This document shows positions 31,682-44,030 of a stretch of DNA of 64,000 nucleotides, piece after piece (position 1 is the stretch's first letter; the number at the start of each line of letters is the position of its first letter). The position numbers were made by a program, and so were the translations under genes. Under the pieces are notes generated by a model that was given only the letters and a program-made list of their open reading frames with translations, was not told the origin of the DNA and ran no database searches. Source of the DNA: Deroplatys truncata (taxonomy: Eukaryota; Arthropoda; Insecta; Mantodea; Mantidae). The stretch covers positions 277,849,341 through 277,913,340 of the forward strand of contig CM060990.1 in assembly GCA_030765065.1 (NCBI GenBank), written 5' to 3'.

Positions 31682-34143
31682 GAACATTGTTTAGATGTGT
31701 ATAGCGTATCCACCACTAATGAAAAATATCAAAAGTATTTGGCAACATATCTGCATAACTTTAACATTGCTTTTGCCCCACAAATTGATAAAACAAAGAT
31801 ACGCACATAAAAACAATAAAAACAAAAGGAATTATTATTTCAAGTAAAAGGAAACGACATCTTACTGAAGTGAGTAAAATTAATCAAACAGAATTTTCTA
31901 TAAAATATTTCAAGCAATATAAATAAATATACAGTAAAGTAATAAAGGCTGCAAAAAAACTATACATCCATACATGCATTTTTAGTGCATTCAATAAAAA
32001 TAGGGCTATATGGAATATGATAAAAAGTGAAACTGCCAATACCAAGGTTATCACTAGAAATAATATGTCACTAAATGTTAATAATGTAACAACTGATAAC
32101 CTTGTTGAGGTATTGAACATTTTCAATAACCATTTTACCAGTATAGCAGATAAAGTATTCTTGCCTCAATCAAATTTAACAAAAAATGTGACTAACAAGC
32201 TAAACAGAAATGCTAAGAGTGTATATTTGAAGCCAGTAAATCAAGATGAGATAAATAAAATAATTAACTAAAAAAGAATGTGTTTTCAGCAGGTTTTGAC
32301 GAACTTCCAGAATGTATAATTAAATCATGCAAAGATTATATTGCAATGCCCTTAACTGAAATCGGCAATAGTTCCATAACTACTGCAACATTTCCTGATA
32401 CCTTAAAACAGCTGGCGAAGGAAGGAAAATGATATCACCTAAGAGGGAGGAAGTTCAATCAACACGTGACCTGGCCGTAGGCAGGGCAGAGGCATGGTTG
32501 CAGAGTGACAAAATGGTGGGAGAAGAAAGCATTGTGTCAACACTCAATGTGAATGTTTTTAGACAGAAACATAGCAGGACTGTCAGGGAGACAACAGAAA
32601 TAGAATTACAGAGTAGGAAAGTGTGGGGATAGGTATAGAAATAAAACAGGCTCAGAGAGAAGTACGGGAATACGGAAGTAATAATAATGGGGGATTTTAA
32701 TATTAGAATAGGTGAGGAGGGTGTGAATATAGAATGAATATGTTGTTGGAAATGAAACATGTTCTAGAAGGGAACAACTCAGATGAAGTAAAGACAAGTG
32801 TATTGATAAGTCAAGTGATAGATTTATTGAATTTTGTGAAGTGAATGCTCTAGATATATTGAATGGTAAATATGGAGATGACTTGGAGGGAGAGTTTACT
32901 TTTGTTAATATGAATGAGCAAGTGTTATTATGGCCGATCAGCACAGGGTACACATTAAGTAACTTTAAGGTATTAAACTTGTATCTAATAGCTGCCACTT
33001 CCTGCTGGTAGTGGAGATTCAAAGACGATCAGAGGAAGTAAGGGAAGTGAGATGAGAATGAGAAAAGAATACTACGCAGTACATTGAATTTAAATGAGGA
33101 ACTGTTAGCATAATGAAGCAAACTCAACACTCATGATTGTTAAATGCTGTAAGCTTGGGTATGATCGGCAATAAGAGCCAGGGTTCGACGCTGATCATGC
33201 CCAAATGAATTATAGCTCAACACTCAATAAAGAAAGATAAAGATATCTTAAAATTAATAAAAGTAGTTCCTATATTTAAGAAGGGTGATGCACAAAATGT
33301 TGATAACTATAGACCTATCTCAGTTCAGTCAGATTTTTCCAAAGTTCTAGAAACAGTCATGTTTAACAGAATCTCTCCTTTTTATGAAAAGTATGTGGTT
33401 AGTGAATTGCAAAGTGGTTTTAGGGAAAATAAATCTATTGTAAATACCTTTTATAAAACATACATTAGAAGGGTTTGAAACAAACAATTCCACTATAGGG
33501 ATCTTTATGGATCTAAGTAAGGCATATGATTTGGTAGACCACACTATCCTGTTATCAAAGTTAGAAGCATGTGGTATAAGAGGGGTGCCTCATCAGTGGT
33601 TTAAATCCTACCTTACTGATAGAAGACAAGGTACTGTCATACGAAATGAAATAAATGGTTCTCAAATTAATTCGAATATAAAGATAGTAAGCTGTGGTGT
33701 TCCGCAAGGTTCTATTCTTGAACCTCTACTTTTCTTAATGTACATAAATGACTTAACACTAAATATTCCCCATGCTGAAACCATATTATATGCAGATGAT
33801 ACCAATATAATTCAAGGATAGAGTTATTTAGGGTTGCAATGTCAAGCGGATACTGCAATGAATAAATATGATGCAATGGCTCTGTTCCAACAAACTGATG
33901 CTTAATACCAAAATATTGCACTGTATGCGAATAGCATTATCTGGCAGAAGTGACATAAGTGTAGTACCTAAAATTACATATAATAATAATGCAATACTTT
34001 ATGTCCATGAGACCAAATTTTTGGGGGTAACACTTGACAAATTCTTAACCTGGAAACCTCATATTCAGAACATTACTTCAAAAATTAATGAAGTACACTA
34101 TATAATATCTGTATTAAAAATATTTGTAATATACAGACACTAA
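31682..34143 (+). pseudogene. LINE-C connecting region and reverse transcriptase
   Basis: Connecting region RAIWNMIKSETANTKVITR and VEVLNIFNNHFTSIADKVFL (32000-32160). After the LINE-A insert (32409-33246) the RT continues: IKVVPIFKKGDAQNVDNYRP, QSGFRENKSIV, IFMDLSKAYDLVDHTILLSK (motif A), VSCGVPQGSILEPLLFLMYI (motif B), ILYADDTNIIQG (motif C, YADD) and TKFLGVTLDKFLTWKPHI. One stop follows motif C at about 33820 and the frame shifts. Motif C and motif A are intact. Confidence 0.85.
32402..33253 (+). mobile_element. LINE-A-like fragment inserted in LINE-C
   Basis: The insertion 32409-33246 is bracketed by CTTAAAA (32402-32408 and 33247-33253). Its interior has VIIMGDFNIRIGEEGVN near 32680 and LEGEFTFVNMNE near 32890, the same endonuclease blocks as LINE-A, in broken frames. 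It lacks an RT. Its 3' end carries GGGTATGATC...CAGGGTTCGACGCTGATCATGCCC and CAATAAAGAAAGATAAAG, which do not look like the LINE-A tail at 8140. Confidence 0.7.
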
Positions 34144-34311
34144 AACTATGTATTTTTCATATGCAGAATCTGCTCTTGCTTATGGAATATAATATATAAA
34201 ATGGATTCGCATGGGGTTCTGCCACAAAAATAAAAACTCTTTTTGTAACACAAAGGAAAATAATAACAAAGATGATTATTATAATTAGGACGACTGAATG
34301 TAAAACTTATT

Positions 34312-36834
34312 TTAACCCTTTGCTGCGCATAGAGTATTAGCTAGTTGTTCTCCAAGCAGAATTGTGTCCATTTAAATTCTGAGCTGCTACTACAGATGTT
34401 AAACTAAAAGTGGCCTATATACACGCCTAATTATATGTTTTAGTAGCTAAATGAAATTGATTAATTAATAACTCATTTAAAATTGGTTTGAAGTAAATAA
34501 GATTAAATATTATTTCAATAATTTAAAACTGCAAACATCAACCCCTTTGTAGACAAACAACACTTATATACATGCACCCCTGTGCAATGCATCTTTTTAA
34601 CTCCGCAATATTAATGACAATGGAATTCGTTACTTTAGGGTATTAAAAACCGGAATAAAATCTGCTATACTTAAGTAAAATAAATGCAATAATTTCTGCA
34701 AAATTATTATGGTACTCACCCTTAAAATGTTTACATCCCTGCCATTATTGCAGTGAAGATATTGCAGCATGTCCATAAAATGTTAGCTAGACTATTCTCT
34801 TGCACCATACAAATGTTATATATACACTTAAGATTATTAATGGGTGCGTATGTACACCCTTGTATTAGTTTTGAATTTCCACCCCCTTTGCCTCATGCTA
34901 ATTGAGGAAGCACCCAATTCTACACAACGCAATGTCATACTGTTTGCACTTGTGTTGTGACTGTATGCCACGACCTGATGGTGTTTTCCTTTTCTTCACT
35001 ATGCACTGAGCACACGATTTCACCCGGCCTTGAATTTTGACGAGGGTGTGAAGAGAACTTGGTGCAGGAGTAGTAGAAGGTAAGCTACGCTGAAATTCCG
35101 CTCGCTTACGCGACGTGAAGTCTGCGATTAACTGTTGCACTAAGTTTTGCCTGTAGTAAAGAAGCCTATTGCCATGAGCTGTAGAAGTAGGTCTGTTCGA
35201 AATGTCGTATATAATAAAACTATTAACGATAGCAACATTCACTACAAAATTGAACAGATATTTCCACCTTTTTTTTTTTAGGGTCGGCCGACACCGTAAT
35301 ACTCCCTCCTTTGGTCTGCCAGATCAATCCCTGCCATATTACGAGTTTGTAGATAATAAAGAACGTCCCTGTTATCATGCCAAACAACCGCAGTTACGCC
35401 TTCATGTTGCAGTTTGCGAGATTAGCCCTTTTTCAATTTCAGTTGTTTTGGCTTTGAAAATTGTTTTCGCCAGTCTTTCCTTCCAGCACGAGTTGTACCA
35501 CACGCATACATTTTACTGTCCAAAAGTAATTTCATTAGCCGCCTCGAAGTAAAAAAAATTATCAAAATATACGTGATGCCAAAACCCTGTATATTTTTAA
35601 CACATGTCTAAAACAACCTGTTCCCCAAGTAGAAGATCACTGTTTCTTGCCTCCTTTTTTCCCAGATAGATTTTACATTTCAATAAACACCCACTTTTAC
35701 TGTCTGCAATACCTCATGCCTTTACCCCATTTTGTACATTTAGCAGGTATATATTGTTTTAAAAAGAAGCATCCTTTGAAGCCTATCATCGCTTCGTCAA
35801 CAGAAAGTTCACGATTTGGTTTGTAGACACTCGCAAACTTTTTGATTATGTCTAAAGCAGGTCGTACTTTATACAGATAATCGCAAGAATCTACCCCTAA
35901 TCATGGCCTTGCAGATTCGTCATTAAGGTGAAGGTACTGAGATATCTTTTGAAAGCGGAGCAACGTCATTGCTTGTCTTACAATTGGACAAATGCAAAAA
36001 TCCCCCAAAAAGTAATCTCTTGTTTCAGGTAAATGCATCATCCCCATATATATCAAAATACCTAAATAAACCTGTATCTCCCTTGAATTTGTAACTTCCC
36101 ATTTTGGATCTGCCTTTTTAGCTTGAATCTGAGCTGCATATCTGTTGGTTTCCTCCGCTATTTTTCCGCAAAAGTTGGAATCTATAAAAAGTTCAAGGTA
36201 ATCTATTTCTGGACTTCCTGTAGGAATAGAATGATTTGCACCTGTAGGGGATGAAAATGTTTCTAACTTATTGAAAGTCAAATTAGAGGTCCACTGTGCC
36301 AGTACTGCTTTTGTTTTAATTTGTCTTTCACTAGCTTTAGCCCCTTGTTCTACTGCCTGTCTCTCAGCACTCTCACTGTCACTTTGTTCCTTATCACTGT
36401 CTTGCACTAACTCACCGAACCAAGATTTGTCGGAGCTACTTTCGCGATCTAATTCCTCGTAAACTGTTGCAAGTATTTCCTCGTCTGTTACCAATACCTT
36501 TTCACTACAACGTTTTCTAGACCATGATGTACTTGGAACAGCCTCCATGGTACTGATATGGCTATAAATGCGACAGGAAACTGCTTACTTACACAACTGC
36601 ACCCTGCTGTAAACAGTGCTATTTATGGTTTGGTATTACATTCTGGCTTGCGAAATCGCTGGAACAATGCAGCAGGAGTACGTTTACATCAACACAGCTC
36701 CTAAAAGCTGAGGTCAGCATAAGCAGAACCTATATGAAACGATAAACACATTTACTACGTTCTACTACGCTATGCGCAGCAGGGCGTTTATCATTTCACT
36801 ACGCTTTACTACACTATACGTCGCAAAGGGTTAA
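34312..36834 (-). mobile_element. piggyBac-2, near full length
   Basis: A 2515-bp element (34316-36830) with TTAA at 34312-34315 and 36831-36834 and ends CCCTTTGCTGCGCATAG and CCCTTTGCGACGTATAG. The minus transposase starts with ATG at 36548: MEAVPSTSWSRKR, an acidic S/E-rich domain, then PTGSPEIDYLELFIDSNFCG and EIQVYLGILIYMGMMHLPET. It breaks at 35901 after LQYLHLNDESARP-like text, with VYKPNRELSVDEAMIGFKG (catalytic D of VDE block) visible farther on. The C-terminal Cys-rich domain at 35100-34898 has CAQCIVKKRK and QHKCKQYDIALCRIGC. A frame of at least ten stops separates the two halves. It interrupts LINE-C. Confidence 0.92.
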
Positions 36835-37494
36835 GGAACACAACATACTAACCTTACCTGCTTGTATATTTTGGAAACTCTGTTTCATAAATAACAACAT
36901 TCAAAATTTCCAGATGAATAATACAATACATAATCATAAAGCAAGAAACAGCAATAAATACGTTTACAAGGTTCCAGATTTCCTAAAAGAGTTAACTCTG
37001 TTTTACACAAAGGTATTCACATGTACTACTTGATCACTGAGATAATAAAATGTAAGGATAAGCAAAAATTCAGAAGAAATGTAAAAAGACTTCTAATAAA
37101 TAATAGTTTCTATAGTAATCAAGGATTTTTTCAATATTTTGAATATTATTATTATTTTTAGCTGTAAGATTGCAGACTTGTATTTAACTCTTTTTCAATT
37201 ATATGCGTATTTATATGAATAATATCTACAGATTTCACTTTTTAATTGCATTTGTACCAAAACACTTCATTATGTATTATAGTGACCATTATGATTGCAT
37301 TTTTCCTGTAATTTTCTTCTTTAGTTTTTACATTTATATTTTTTGTGTTATTTTATTAATAAATCTATTTTGTCCAGTACATTATAGAGAATATATAGAT
37401 TTTTATTGTATTCTGTTTTAACTTCATTTTTATTATGTTACTACTTTATTTGTTTAAGACTATGTTACCATATTTCCTATTGTATACATATATA

Positions 37495-39068
37495 CTGTGA
37501 GTCCAAATCTCTTGACGTTTCGTGACAACCAATACAGAATGACTGCGTGGCTGCCAAACTTCACTTGCCTCATCCGAACGTTACGCGTTTGTTATAAATG
37601 TCATCACAATGTTCACTTAAAAACTACAAAAAAACAAGAAGAAACACAATAATGGAAATGTAATACACAAACAGAGAAATAAAGATTATACCTTTCTATG
37701 CATCCTTTGTTATTCAAGTGGCACAGCTAATGGCATATCCTCATCTTCCTCGATATCACTTAATCAAAAAATTTTAAAAAACTGCGCCATACATCTTTTT
37801 TGAAATCATCCAGATCTGTCACTCTCTTAGGTATGCATATATTTTGCTTTCTGGGCGATGTAAACAATTTCACGGCTCCCTCTGTGTGAGCCTTTTTTGC
37901 TTCCCTACACACACGTGAAACATGAGCACGCCTCAGCTCTAAGTTCTCAACATTTCATGAAGTTAAGATTTTTGTGGTTTTCTTCGTTGGCATACTTTTT
38001 AAAGAAGACACTGAAGACAACAGCCCTAACCTTACTGCTATATTCACCGGTACTACTGGGCTTACTAAGCAACATTTTCATGAAAGAATTAACTTTATAA
38101 ATGCTAGGACAAAGCCTATCACTGTAAGAACTGAGTACATAGCAGTTGAATTCACAACTAAGTCGCTTAACCTTCCAGCAAGCATGCTGTAAAAAGTATA
38201 CCAGCAGTATTTTTGCTTTGTCAATGTTTTAACAATGGTTTGACACTGTTTTAACCTTGAGCTATCATGTCAATGGTGCAATTCCATTGTTGATGCTTCC
38301 TCCAGAATGTGATAACAATTGTTGATTCTTTGCTTTTCACAGTTGGATTATTCTTTATATGGCTTTTTCTTTAGTAGTGCATTCCAAGCAACGAGGTGTT
38401 GAATGTTGTAAAATGCACATGCTCTTCTCATGTAACTGATACGTGCTTGGTTCTAGGATTCGACATTATGCAGAAGTAAGCATAATAACCATTAAAATGC
38501 ACATAATCATTGATTTTCCAATGGCATTATTCTGTGAAACAAAACCATAATTGACGTTTATTACAAACCAATATCATGTATGGTTTTGTAGAGCTGCATC
38601 AGAAGGCTTTGAAAGGATTTTCATGATGAGTTTGTAGCTGTATTAGTAAACCTTGTGGGATAACTATTTCTAAAGTTATTTAGAACATGGAGAATTGCAC
38701 ATTATTAAGTGATAATTATTGTCTATGACATAACAATATATAAAATAATGACAGAAACTGATTTATTACCATTACAAGCATAACTATAACAAAATCTCTG
38801 TTTAAACATCACAAAAGATAACTGTAAATTAATGGTGAGGCAGTGGGTCTAAAAATATGATTATTTTGTGTCCTTGTTCAGGAAAACGTCGCCTTTTATA
38901 CTAACTAATTTATACTTTTCTGAAATATAAAATATGCATGCACGCACATGATATTGTAACTAGAGTTTTACCAGTGGCAAGGTGTACTGTTTGTATGAGG
39001 CAATACCGCACTATTCGTTAATGCTGTATTAGTGGACATGCCTCAAACATCAAGAGATTTGGACTACA
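37495..39068 (-). mobile_element. TIR element with IS630-like transposase remnant
   Basis: Ends TGTGAGTCCAAATCTCTTGACGTTT and (reverse complement) TGTAGTCCAAATCTCTTGATGTTT, with a flanking TA, inserted in the LINE-C 3' UTR. The minus strand at 37990-37740 reads AKKAHTEGAVKLFTSPRKQN and PKRVTDLDDFKKDVWR, the N-terminal block (SPGKK...DDFDK..IRR) of the same IS630/Tc1-superfamily family seen at 42200-43330 and 56450-57840. The catalytic half is missing or unrecognisable. Confidence 0.72.
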
Positions 39069-39159
39069 TAATAGATATAAATTTTGACGAAACCATGAAA
39101 TTGCAAAATGTTTCTAATGGTGAATAAAGACTTGCTTGCTTACTTACTAAAGTTCACTA

Positions 39160-39760
39160 AAGTCAACACATAACTTCAGTACTAGGATAAATGAAAATTA
39201 TGTTTGACATTCAGATGTTACCAAATTCCTAGGTTTACAATTATACAACTAAATTACAAAACTCATATTGATAAAATCATATCTGAAGTGAGTTCAGCAT
39301 GGTATGCACTACACCATTTGTCCTCTTTCAGCAATATTCATACATTAAAATTAGCCTATTTTGCATACTTTCACTTGTTAATGAAATATGACATAATTTT
39401 CTGGGGAGGTTCTGTGGATTCAAAGAGAATTTTCAGTTTATTAAAAAGACCCTCATAATTACATCAGGTTCTCATGCAAGAATGTCATGTAGAAATATTT
39501 TTAAAAACCTAGAGATATTAACACTTACGGGAGAATACATATATACATTGATGATCTTTTACATAAAAAATAAAATTGTTTTATTACCAACTCCAACATT
39601 TACAATATCAACACAAGATCCAGATTTGAGCTGCATATACCATCAACTAACAACAGATTACCCTCCTCTTTGTAGGATTTACACCCAAGAACTTACAAGC
39701 CAATGCCTTGGGTCAGTAGGCTGTCAAGGAGCAAGCAAACTTTGGAGCATAGCATATCCA
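39160..39760 (+). pseudogene. LINE-E RT C-terminal fragment
   Basis: Broken frames reading VTKFLGLQLYN, then HIDKIISEVSSAWYALHHLS, LAYFAYFHLLMKYDIIFWGG, NIFKNLEILTLTGEYIYTLM and ELHIPSTNN. This is the post-RT region of a jockey/CR1-like LINE. It is 5'-truncated and directly follows the LINE-C end. Confidence 0.72.
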
Positions 39761-39769
39761 GGATGAGTG

Positions 39770-39990
39770 ATGTTTGTTATGATGGTGAAGAAGAAAGAAA
39801 TGAAATGTACTAATGAAAGGGATGACAGGAAAATTTGCAGATCAAATTATCCAACCCAGCATTCGCCTAGCAACTGAGGAAAAGCATGAAAAAAACTTTA
39901 GCCAGATTGGTTGGGCCTGGGGATTGGAGCCTGGGACCTCCTCAATGCGAGTCGCACACATTACCATGGTGCCACCTCACTCCGTGAGTG
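39770..39990 (-). mobile_element. tRNA-derived SINE-B
   Basis: On the minus strand: GAGTGAGGTGGCACCATGGT (A-box-like), AATGTGTGCGACTCGCATTG, then AGGTCCCAGGCTCCAATCC (B-box-like), followed by a tRNA-unrelated body and a TTCATTTCTTTCTTCTTCACC tail. The layout is typical of arthropod tRNA SINEs. The B box is mutated, so the copy is old. Confidence 0.65.
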
Positions 39991-40009
39991 CATTATCAAT
40001 GTATAAAAA

Positions 40010-40590
40010 CATTTAGTATGTTAGCTCACAATTTGAAGACCTGTTATAATTAAACATTTAAAATGATGTTGAAACAGCATATATTATATAAACATTCATT
40101 TTATACCATTAATGAGTTTTTAAATGATGCCAAATGTAATTAAAACTCTTAATTGTGTAAATTATATTGTAAATATTGTGTAAACATGTTGACATGTTCC
40201 ATATCCTGCTGTCAATGACAGAAGTGTAGGATCTATGAAGTGCAAATTAATGTAATGCAATGCAACTACAAGATCATACCAGCAATGAAGGTGTGCTAAG
40301 AGTTTTGTTGCTGCAATTCTTTTACATGCTCTACTAAAATGAGACCACATTTAAGCACAATTAGATGACATCATTTTGGGTCTGAACTGAAATCACAGCC
40401 CAACAAAACCTAGCACTCAACCAGTTGCATCCCCCAGGACAACACAACTGCTTTAATGACACATGTCGAGGGTTTACAGGAAGTTAATATGTCTCTTGCA
40501 ATCTGTAAAATTCTCTACCCAATTCTCAGCCTCTTTGTGCTGAAGTGTGATAGTTTTAAATAAGAGGCAGCTTTATTTGACAAACTGATA
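40010..40590. other. Unassigned intronic sequence
   Basis: AT-rich with repeated ATTAAAACTC/TGTAAA words; no family was recognised. Confidence 0.5.
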
Positions 40591-40599
40591 TGGGAGAAA

Positions 40600-41290
40600 T
40601 AACAGAAATAATGAAGTTGGGTTATTTAGTGCAAAGGTTGAAACTTGTTTGACAGAGAATTTATTCTGCAATAGTGGAATCAAAAGTTATATATGGGATG
40701 GAAATTTGGGGTACGGAACATTGTGCATACTGATATTGAAATTACTAAAGGTAGCTCCTAATGGAGTAGCTGCAGCCGAGTTGAGAAGAGTTGGTAGGAA
40801 AGGGTTAGTAGTAGCATGCATATTAAAATATTGACACAGGATTGAGTCACTGAAAAAAAGGATATATTGTCAAAGTCTGCTTTCTCTCGTGCCTTTAAAC
40901 AAAGTGAGAGTTGGTTTGTTCAAACACAGAAGACAGTATAAGAAATTGTAATTGGTGGTATAGATGATACAATCATTAAACACGCATTATGGAATGAACT
41001 GAAACTAAGAAGTGATGAGATTAATCAAAAAACTAAGATTGAAAAAAAAAGGATCAGTTTCAGAGATAAGAGTACTCAAAAATACTGTAGAAGCTATAGG
41101 CGGGAATGAAGGACAGAAAATTATGCTAACATTTGTGACAAAATCAAAAGGGAAGGACCTGAATAGGCAACAGGAGCAATGTGGTTAAGTTGACCATTGT
41201 TATAAAAGAATTTTGACCTCTGTATGGAAACGGAGATAAAAATTTACATGTTTAATAGGATCCTGCAACATCAAGCAACACCATGTACTG
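40600..41290 (+). pseudogene. LINE-A-like ORF2 C-terminal fragment
   Basis: Diverged copy of the LINE-A C-terminal region: ESKVIYGMEIWG, then VAPNGVAAAELRRVGRKGLV (compare PNGIAQAELGRMGIKG in LINE-A), LSRAFKQSESWFVQ-like and DDTIIKHALWNELKLRSDEI. Several stops; oriented opposite to LINE-A. Confidence 0.75.
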
Positions 41291-41809
41291 AGAACATATT
41301 TTGCTAAAAGTAGTATTTGAAGAAATAAACCATTTATTCACATACACAAAATATACTGTGACAACCTAGTCATATTACACTGGAAGAAATGCCATACGAT
41401 TCTGTTTTTATGCTGGAACCATTAAGTGTAGATCATCATCCTCCAATAGCAAGTAGAGGGAATGGTTGGTTCTCACCATTTTCTCCTGGATGACAATGAC
41501 GATGATAATGTTCTTGTCATTGAGTGTAGTGGCAATGGAAATGTTAAAATGCATATAGAGAATGCCAGGTATAATAAAATACTGATAATTGCAGGTCAAG
41601 ATTACAAGCATACTACATATCCAAATATTCTAATATAAAGTAACAAAATATATGTATGGAATTACAGGTGTAAAATAATACTAATGAGATTATGGATTAA
41701 GATTAAGTACATAATACATATAAACATATTCTTTTATTGGGTAATAAGGTATAGCAACTAACCAGTCATGCAAGTTATGCTTAAAGTATATTAATATAAG
41801 AATAAATAC
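41291..41809. other. Unassigned intronic sequence
   Basis: AT-rich, no recognised element, up to the 3' end of the minus PLE copy. Confidence 0.5.
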
Positions 41810-42199
41810 TTGCAACAATTCTTCACTTATCTTTTTAAATTATAAATTAAATTCAACATGACATATTTCGTAATCATTCAATTACATCTTCAGCTTTGTT
41901 CTCCTTGCTGACTTGTTTATTTACATTGTTATGGTTACTGCTACTAGGCGACAGATTGTTCACTATGGTATTGCCATCTTCTGGAAGCAAAAACAAATTT
42001 GTTGACAGAATAATTCAGCGGTATTTCAGAATTCATTACGTGGTCTTTATCCCTCAAAATAAATATTTTCTCCCACATCATTAAATGTATGGGTACATTT
42101 AAATGTTTCAATACTTTAACTTCAGGATTTATTTCATGATTAAATGACCAAAAATGATCCGCTACAGCTGATTTATCAATTTGTTTATATAATTGGCGC

Positions 42200-43550
42200 A
42201 ACAGTTCTAGACACGTGAAAATCTTAATGACAGCTATGAAGCAAGTTACATACCAGATCAGGAGGTGACCTGTCGTCTGCATGCTGCAGGAGTGCGTGAG
42301 ACTCCGTCAAATATCCGCACACCGGTAATGTAATGCACTACACTGCATTGGCTGGACTGATAAACTTATAGTTATATACAGTATATTTAAATCCACCGTT
42401 GTAAAAAGCGCTTAATATAAAAAACCCGTCAATCATCTGGTACGTAGGTGGTTTGTCAATTTGAGAGTTATGGTAAGAAGCATTGTTGATAACCAGAATG
42501 GACCCAGCAGGCATATTAGGTATCAACATGCTGTTGATTCACTTCATGTAATTTTCTGTATTCATTTCTTGATGAAAATCTCCTGTTTTTTGTTACGACT
42601 TGTAAATGACATTTGGAATGAAGCCGATCTTTCCAGATGCATGAACGATAATAAGTACTTGCCCTTTGGCAACAGGTGCCTGCAAACCTATTCACTATCG
42701 TCACTTTTAGATGTTGTATGACTGCTGTGTATGTATGACTCATCTTCATACACTATAGTTGACCCTCTAATTTTCCAGCTGAGATCGTATGTCGTGCTTT
42801 TCTATTAGAACTCTTCTATTTGATTTTGTTTTCTTCCACTTGAATCCTAAATCTTTTATAACTTTTCTGAGATTTGTAGCATCACCTTGAAAATTTATGC
42901 TGTCTTTCACCTTGATGAGCAATCTGCTTATTGTTTGCACAGCTTTTTCTTACACACAGAAATTGTGAATCCTGCGCTGAATGATGCAATTGTCCAAATC
43001 GTCTATTTCTGTAACACATTTAGGTGCCTTATGTTTCTTCCCAGGCATGTCAAATGGTACTCCTTCATCCATGCGTTTTTTTCCTATCTTTGAGAACTCT
43101 GGAAACGGAACTCAATGAAACACCAGATACTTTGGCTACTCTTTCTTTCACTCTCTAAGGCTTTTGTGGAACTCAGGTGAACGTATATTTTCTTCCTTCA
43201 TCTCTGCTTCTTGCTTCATGAAGTCGAGGACATTTGCAATTATTTCCCTGCTTTGACTGTGTAATACCTTACCACTTAACTTTAAAAACGTAGGAGCCAT
43301 GGTTATAAATATAAAATAAGCACTATTTAGGTACTGCTCTCTTAGAAATTACAATCAGATGCGGAACACTTTCTATGCAGACTGTATTTGTTACGCACTG
43401 TGAGTAAGCAAAGGTATTATAACACTTTCATTGATTAAGCTAAACATAAACCATTCCTGGGCTCAGCAGTTGGGGTGACAATCAAGGTCACAAATCCAGA
43501 AGTTTTGCACCAGCTATACTTAATGTTTCTAAAACACTCCTTTACTCTGA
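42200..43550 (-). mobile_element. IS630/Tc1-superfamily element in PLE-3
   Basis: Minus-strand transposase relic from about 43300 to 42340: MAPTFLKLSGKVLHSQSREI, FDMPGKKHKAPKCVTEIDDL, DNCIIQRRIHNFCV, NFQGDATNLRKVIKDLGFKW, KTKSNRRVLIEKHDIRSQLE, then a break, KTGDFHQEMNTENYMK and NMPAGSILVINNASYHNSQI. The block VIDNASYH (second catalytic D) reads INNASYH, so D is N. The third acidic position is lost. This is the same family as 56450-57840. No TIRs could be defined by eye. Confidence 0.78.
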
Positions 43551-43711
43551 TTTCCAAATGACGTTTAGTCTTTCTAATGTAAATCCGGTCAGTCTAAACA
43601 GCGTAATTGATAAATACCAGACTTTCTATTTTTAGAAATTTTATCTTTTTTAGAGAAACCTAGCAAATTTTTTTATGCACCATTTATTTTTAGGAATTAA
43701 TATTATACCAT

Positions 43712-44030
43712 GTCAGTAAGTACGTCTTTATTCACCATTAGAAACATTTTACAATTTCATGGTTTCGTCAAAATTTATATCTATATATGTATATAATAGG
43801 AAATATGGTAACAGTCTTGAACACACAAAGTACTAACATAGTAAAAATGAAGTTAAAACAGAATACAATAAGAATCTATATACCCTATACAATGTATTGG
43901 ACAAAATAGATTGATTAATACAATAACACAAAAAATATAAAGGTACAAACCAAAAAAGAAAATTACAGGAAAAATACCATCATAATGGTCACTATAGTAC
44001 ATAATGAATGTTCTTTAAAAACCTCTGTGA
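43712..44030 (-). mobile_element. LINE-C 3' end, second copy
   Basis: In minus orientation this matches the LINE-C 3' UTR (37270-37490 and 39070-39150), including TGAAATTGTAAAATGTTTCTAATGGTGAATAAAGAC and TTTTGTGTTATT...AATCTATTTTGTCCA. A 5'-truncated insertion into PLE-3. Confidence 0.85.

Larger units (their letters stand above)
29521..39155 (+). mobile_element. LINE-C, near full length, split by three insertions
   Basis: Non-LTR retrotransposon with ORF1 (29530-30600), endonuclease (30893-31681), connecting region and RT (31681-34143), C-terminal region (36835-37190) and a 3' UTR ending near 39155 in GAATAAAGACTTGCTTGCTTACTTACT. Inserts are a LINE-A fragment (32409-33246), piggyBac-2 (34316-36830) and a TIR element (37495-39068); text is continuous across each. 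A second copy of its 3' UTR is at 43712-44030 (minus). The esterase-type ORF1 and RT tail suggest the CR1/L2/Crack-Daphne side of LINEs, but the clade is not established. Confidence 0.85.

Noticed and set aside
32455-33022. Two long minus-strand frames over LINE-A-like DNA
   Set aside because: Antisense to the endonuclease blocks on the plus strand; no motifs.
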